Shown here: positions 48,945-52,016 of the stretch, piece by piece | Position numbering within the stretch: the first letter of the stretch is position 1 | Layout of the letters: each line of letters begins with the position of its first letter | Source: an uncultured Bacteroidota bacterium | Lineage (GTDB): Bacteria; Bacteroidota; Bacteroidia; Chitinophagales; Saprospiraceae | Direction: 5' to 3' | Assembly (NCBI GenBank): GCA_903933805.1 | Contig: CAIZLM010000107.1 | Location: 1 to 52,016, forward strand | Length of the DNA: 52,016 nucleotides | Made by a program: the position numbers and the translations under genes | Notes under the pieces: model-generated | What the model was told of the DNA's origin: nothing | Databases searched by the model: none | Seen by the model: only the letters and a program-made list of their open reading frames with translations

Positions 48945-49394
48945 TCAAAATGCCGGTAATTCCTCCAGATATTGAAAACTTGCGTGCTCAAAATCCAGGG
49001 CGCAACAATAGGTGTTTAGGCCATTTGTAGCAACAAGAAAGGGTGCCTTCAGACACAGGTTGTAACGTGCCACTTGTTCAAAGGTCGCCTGCGAAAGGCG
49101 CACCTTGGGTGATTTACATTCCACCACCAACCACGGCTTTACATCAGCATCAAACACAACAATGTCACAGCGTTTTTTCAGGCCATTCACTTCAATGCCA
49201 ATTTCTGATCGGATGCGGTGCAGCGGGCATTTTTTTTCATCCAACAAATACAGGAGCACCAATTGACGCAGTAGCTCTTCGGGAGTGAGTACGACCTCTT
49301 TCTTGCGTATGGGATCAAATACATAGGTTGTTTCGCCCGACTTGGTGAGGCGAAGTTTGGGTTGAAATTGAAGAAAATCAAGTTCGAGAAGCAC
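48945..49394 (-). CDS. Orphan type I restriction HsdR N-terminal-like protein (PD-(D/E)xK fold)
   Basis: The 149-residue product starts at GTG 49394 (MLLELDFLQFQPKLRLTKSGETTYVFDPIRKKEVVLTPEELLRQ in effect), as no ATG lies near. The nuclease-like core is visible: an acidic strand KRCDIVVFDADVKPWLVVECKSPK containing D and the E-x-K pair, followed by the helix TFEQVARYNLCLKAPFLVATNG. This is the HSDR_N_2 type of domain, widespread in Bacteroidota as a free-standing protein. No HsdM, HsdS or helicase domain is nearby, so it is not part of a restriction system here and its function is unknown. Its 5' end lies 20 bp from the palindromic element at 49414. Confidence 0.85.
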   Translation of the reverse strand: MLLELDFLQFQPKLRLTKSGETTYVFDPIRKKEVVLTPEELLRQLVLLYLLDEKKCPLHRIRSEIGIEVNGLKKRCDIVVFDADVKPWLVVECKSPKVRLSQATFEQVARYNLCLKAPFLVATNGLNTYCCALDFEHASFQYLEELPAF

Positions 49395-49405
49395 GCAGTT
49401 GTTGG

Positions 49406-49500
49406 GTTATGTTGTAACTGGTTAGGTGGCACGCTGTCTGGCCCAAAAAGGCCCATTTTTTTGTCTCAGACGCGACCACGCTAACCAGTTGCGTTATGTT
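49406..49500 (-). repeat. Short-form palindromic element with perfect 8-bp target duplication
   Basis: The element proper is 49414-49492: GTAACTGGTTAGGTGGCACG at one end and CGCTAACCAGTTGC at the other, in the opposite orientation to the other copies. It is exactly flanked by GTTATGTT (49406-49413) and GTTATGTT (49493-49500). This 8-bp direct repeat is the best evidence in the window that the elements move by transposition; 8-bp duplications and GTAA ends fit the IS66 family. Confidence 0.9.
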
Positions 49501-49536
49501 TTAGGTTGCACCGTTTTTGGATGGACGTATTCCGGC

Positions 49537-49592
49537 GTAACAGGTTGTAAGTGGTTGGGTAGCGTACCACCCAACCACTTACAACCTGTTAC
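49537..49592. terminator. Perfect 24-bp inverted repeat at the 3' end of the nucleotidyltransferase-kinase gene
   Basis: Arms 49537-49560 and 49569-49592 are exact complements with an 8-nt loop (AGCGTACC). The stem contains nested element-like ends: an outer GTAACAGG/CCTGTTAC and an inner GTAAGTGGTTGGGT/ACCCAACCACTTAC resembling the core of the dispersed element. It covers the TAA (49589-49591) of the minus-strand gene, so it doubles as a strong transcript-end hairpin. Confidence 0.85.
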
Positions 49593-50731
49593 GATTCTTT
49601 TCTCCGTATTTTTACCTGAATGGCGCGTTCTATGGGCACTTCAGACACCAGGATGAGGTAGCCTCCGCCACCGGCGCCGCTGAGTTTCCAACCGAGGGCC
49701 TTTTCTTGGTACTGTGCGATCATGTCAAAAATGCCCTCGTCCACCATATTGGGGAACATGGCAATTTGCGCCTCAAAGGACTGTCTGAAAAACTGCCCAA
49801 ATGCCTTTGTGTCCATGCTCAAAATCGCCTCCCAACAACCCGTAGCGGCTTCCGCCAAGGCCCTAGCGCCAGCTTCCGAAATGTTGGTGTCTGCCAGCAC
49901 ATCATACGAATGCATGCGTGGGCCGAGGGTCACCAGGTACAAGTGGTTTTCCAGCCATGTCAATACCGCTTCCTCGTGCACTGCATGCAGCTTTTCCGGC
50001 CAATATTGACCGGCATAATCAGCGCGATTCAGCCCAGGCACAACGATGCCGATTGAATCCTGTGACCCTGCAATTTCTTTGGTTCCCGGTGGGTTGTCAA
50101 ACGCAAAAAGCAATTTGGCCATTTGCTCGGGATCGCCGGGAGGCAATGCGGTGCGCCAAAGTTCGATCGCTTTCTTCCGGGTACTGGTGGCCATTCCGCT
50201 CCGGTAGTTAAAATCTTGTGTCGGCTCAATGCTGACCGTGAGCACAGGCCCGGGATACTTTTCCGATACCCAAGGCTGATCCAGCCACCCGCCTGCAAGG
50301 TCTATTCGATACGGAATGGTGCATACTTCGCGCAGCGATGTCGTGCTCCTGGTTGGCAGGTTGGCCGAAGGCAAGCGGCGCGACACCCGGTAATCGATGC
50401 CGCGCGCCAAGCACAATGCTTCCTTCGCAGGGGTATGGCCGTCTTCATTCACAAAAAATATTTCAGGCGCTATGTTGTCCATTTCAGACAAGAAATCGAG
50501 GATACCAGAACCACCGTTGACGTGTACCGCCCGCACACAAGACAGTGCCTCCAGCATAAACCGCCGCTCGTCCTGAGCGTTGACCGGGCGACGTCCTTTC
50601 AGACCCAACACGGTTTCGTCGGAACCGATGCAAACGTGCAAAGCACCAAATTGAGCCGCTTCCTGCAAAAATGCCACGTGCCCGCTGTGCAACAGGTCGA
50701 AACAACCTGTGACCATCACTTTTTTTTCCAT
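49589..50731 (-). CDS. Fusion of a cytidylyltransferase-like domain and a compact GHMP-kinase-like domain
   Basis: From ATG 50731 the product has 380 residues (a TTG four codons upstream is less likely). Residues 1 to about 130 are a nucleotidyltransferase of the RfaE/TagD superfamily: MVTGCFDLLHSGH with HxGH at 15-18, IGSDETVLGLKGRRPVNAQDERRFML. Residues about 135-380 look like a GHMP kinase: motif 1 CTIPYRIDLAGGWLDQP (137-153), GSQDSIGIVVPGLN (222-235) and motif 3 SGAGGGG (351-357). Where motif 2 (GLGSS) is expected there is only SGMATST (178-184), and the region before it is shortened. A sugar-phosphate activating role, by analogy with heptose or fucose kinase/nucleotidyltransferase pairs, is inferred; kinase activity is uncertain. 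A large hairpin overlaps its stop. Confidence 0.8.
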   Translation of the reverse strand: MEKKVMVTGCFDLLHSGHVAFLQEAAQFGALHVCIGSDETVLGLKGRRPVNAQDERRFMLEALSCVRAVHVNGGSGILDFLSEMDNIAPEIFFVNEDGHTPAKEALCLARGIDYRVSRRLPSANLPTRSTTSLREVCTIPYRIDLAGGWLDQPWVSEKYPGPVLTVSIEPTQDFNYRSGMATSTRKKAIELWRTALPPGDPEQMAKLLFAFDNPPGTKEIAGSQDSIGIVVPGLNRADYAGQYWPEKLHAVHEEAVLTWLENHLYLVTLGPRMHSYDVLADTNISEAGARALAEAATGCWEAILSMDTKAFGQFFRQSFEAQIAMFPNMVDEGIFDMIAQYQEKALGWKLSGAGGGGYLILVSEVPIERAIQVKIRRKES

Positions 50732-50804
50732 GATTTCAACCAATCATTGTGTTTGATTCCTCCTCTACCGTCAGAAAGTCGGATACCAACCATTTCTTTT
50801 GTTG

Positions 50805-50837
50805 CAAAAATAGCAAAGCTACCCGACCTTTCCGCAA
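50805..50837 (-). promoter_or_regulatory. Candidate promoter of the nucleotidyltransferase-kinase gene
   Basis: On the minus strand TATTTTTG (50812-50805) fits the TAnnTTTG -7 box, with a TTG (50837-50835) 22 nt upstream, slightly long. A second box, TAGCTTTG (50821-50814), lies beside it without a matching -33. The divergent membrane-protein gene starts at 50926, so its promoter must share this spacer. Confidence 0.35.
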
Positions 50838-50925
50838 TAGAAATTATATCTATCAGTCAAAAGGAGCCATTAACCCTGTTTTGTTCGGGGTTGATGGGTA
50901 TTCCTGCCAATCCCACACGTAAAGC

Positions 50926-52016
50926 ATGTTGATCGACCAGCCACCCTTGCTAAGATTTTTTCCCCTACTACTTTTGAGCGGCGTGGTCGCGCTTTCTTGC
51001 TTTTTAAAATTCAATGGTATAGACGGGGTAGAAGATCCGGAGTGCCAGCGTGCCAGCGTGGCCATATTCAACCATTGGCAGGGAACCGCAGGGAAATACG
51101 AAAGCGCACACGCTTACAATCAGATTTATGCGTTTTTGGGGGCAATGCTTCAGTATTTGTTCAAGCAGCCCAATATGGCACTGCAGGTGGTTTCTTGGCT
51201 TGCTTTTGCGGTATCTGGCTGGTTGGTGGAACGAATCGTGGCAACCTTGGCACATGGAAGCCGTACCGACAGTCGAATGTCCTTTGTTTTTCTGGGTTGG
51301 GTGTTGGCGCCAGTTGTCGTGGCGTCAGGGTTGGGTGTGGGAGGCGCTTTATTGGAAATGACGACTGTTTTGTCAGCCTTCCTTTTTGGGTTGCGTTGCG
51401 TAGAACAAACGCGGGCAAGCGATATTGTTTGGGTGGCCCTGTTCACCCTACTGAGCGTGATCATGCGGCCAATATTGGCGGGCTTGCTGTTGCCCCTGGC
51501 CTTGGTGAGCGGATGGTGGTTGGTGAAACGGCGAGAATGGAACTGGTTGTCCGCAGCCATCTTGGTCGGAACAGCAGTGGGGGCGATGGTCGCGTACGAC
51601 AGCGATCACTGGATGTACCATGTCGATGGTAGGGCCCTACAAAATTGGTCGCCTGCACATTTTTTCCAACGTTCATTTGACACAGAAAATGGGATTTCCC
51701 GGCACTTGCTTCCCAATGTGGTATTCCTCTTGTTTCCAATCATGCACCCGGGTTTTTGTTTGCTGCTGCCAGGATTGCTGCTGTTGGCGAAAAAAACAGA
51801 TCTGACCTTGCCAGCGAAAAAAACGGTATTATTTGCCTTATGCGCCTACTCCATGGTGATCGGTGGATTGCCGCAACAACCAATAGGTACCCTAATGCCC
51901 AGCTATGCAATGGTCTTGTTCTTGCTGTTTCCCGCTTGGGATCGGTTCTATTGTTACGGATTATACTTTCTTAAGAAACATACTCGGATCCTGCTTTTTG
52001 TCGCCTTGTTGCTGCA
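50926..52016 (+). CDS. Polytopic membrane protein, possible GT-C glycosyltransferase (3' end outside window)
   Basis: The frame is open from ATG 50926 to the window end (363 complete codons), so the C-terminus is missing. After the first span (LRFFPLLLLSGVVALSC) comes a loop with an acidic pair (FNGIDGVEDPECQRASVAIF). Further predicted spans follow (QVVSWLAFAVSGWLV; FVFLGWVLAPVVVASGLGVG; TVLSAFLFGLRC; WVALFTLLSVIMRPILAGLLLPLAL; LSAAILVGTAVGAMVAY; VVFLLFPIMHPGFCLLLPGLLLLA; VLFALCAYSMVIGGL; SYAMVLFLLFPAW; ILLFVALLL). Many spans with acidic residues in the first outer loop suit GT-C enzymes that use lipid-linked sugars. The family is inferred from topology only. It is divergent from the nucleotidyltransferase-kinase fusion, which may belong to the same glycan pathway. 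Confidence 0.7.
   Translation, partial: MLIDQPPLLRFFPLLLLSGVVALSCFLKFNGIDGVEDPECQRASVAIFNHWQGTAGKYESAHAYNQIYAFLGAMLQYLFKQPNMALQVVSWLAFAVSGWLVERIVATLAHGSRTDSRMSFVFLGWVLAPVVVASGLGVGGALLEMTTVLSAFLFGLRCVEQTRASDIVWVALFTLLSVIMRPILAGLLLPLALVSGWWLVKRREWNWLSAAILVGTAVGAMVAYDSDHWMYHVDGRALQNWSPAHFFQRSFDTENGISRHLLPNVVFLLFPIMHPGFCLLLPGLLLLAKKTDLTLPAKKTVLFALCAYSMVIGGLPQQPIGTLMPSYAMVLFLLFPAWDRFYCYGLYFLKKHTRILLFVALLL

Noticed and set aside
48945-49394. Part of a type I restriction-modification system
   Set aside because: The protein is only the N-terminal nuclease-like domain and no hsdM, hsdS or helicase gene is adjacent.
1-52016. tRNA, rRNA or known riboswitch
   Set aside because: No cloverleaf, rRNA segment or riboswitch core was recognised by eye in the gaps, nearly all of which are taken up by the palindromic elements; a covariance-model scan would be needed to exclude small RNAs.

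Overview
The window comes from a Bacteroidota chromosome, most likely a Saprospiraceae/Haliscomenobacter-type or other environmental lineage. This is inferred from a SusC/SusD pair, a giant protein ending in the type B (CHU_C / gliding-motility) type IX secretion domain, an SprE/PorW-like TPR lipoprotein, a membrane-bound propeller/Y_Y_Y/LuxR regulator, and TAnnTTTG-type -7 promoter boxes. No rRNA, tRNA or CRISPR array was recognised.

Layout. 1-1032: 3' end of nrdA (class Ia ribonucleotide reductase). 1.0-3.2 kb: repeat-rich region with an AT-rich, probably acquired serine-hydrolase gene. 3.2-9.9 kb (minus): zinc alcohol dehydrogenase, then a CzcB-like adaptor and a CzcA-CzcC fusion forming a heavy-metal efflux system. 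10.4-13.7 kb (minus): a small unknown protein and a transmembrane LuxR-type regulator. 13.9-23.6 kb (plus): a glucan utilisation locus (PKD lipoprotein, SusC, SusD, two GH30 enzymes), divergent from that regulator. 23.7-26.6 kb (minus): SprE/PorW-like lipoprotein. 27.0-30.1 kb (plus): M23 peptidase, ruvA, TlpA-like thioredoxin. 30.2-37.1 kb (minus): a 2274-residue repeat adhesin. 37.6-41.2 kb: CorA, an outer-membrane protein, an ABC exporter. 41.3-46.9 kb: GH109-like oxidoreductase, then trxA-vanY-redoxin-nadC, then a DEAD-box helicase. 46.9-52.0 kb: pyrD, fabG, an orphan HsdR-N nuclease-like protein, a nucleotidyltransferase-GHMP fusion, and the start of a GT-C-like membrane protein.

The main non-coding signal is a family of dispersed palindromic elements, in short (about 75-80 bp) and long (about 165 bp) forms. 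Their ends read GTAAC...GTTAC and their inner arms are imperfect inverted repeats. About nine copies, plus half-copies, fill nearly all larger gaps between genes and often occur in pairs. One copy is flanked by a perfect 8-bp direct repeat and others by near-perfect ones. GTAA ends with 8-bp duplications are the known signature of IS66-family insertion sequences, so I read these as non-autonomous IS66-type miniature elements. The terminal bases differ between copies while remaining complementary. Several copies overlap stop codons or possible start codons.

Genes that appear to work together: the propeller regulator probably senses glucan breakdown products and controls the SusCD/GH30 locus; the adaptor and fused pump form one tripartite exporter; SprE/PorW belongs to the type IX secretion system that would export the giant adhesin encoded 3.6 kb away; and trxA, vanY, redoxin and nadC are packed as one transcription unit.
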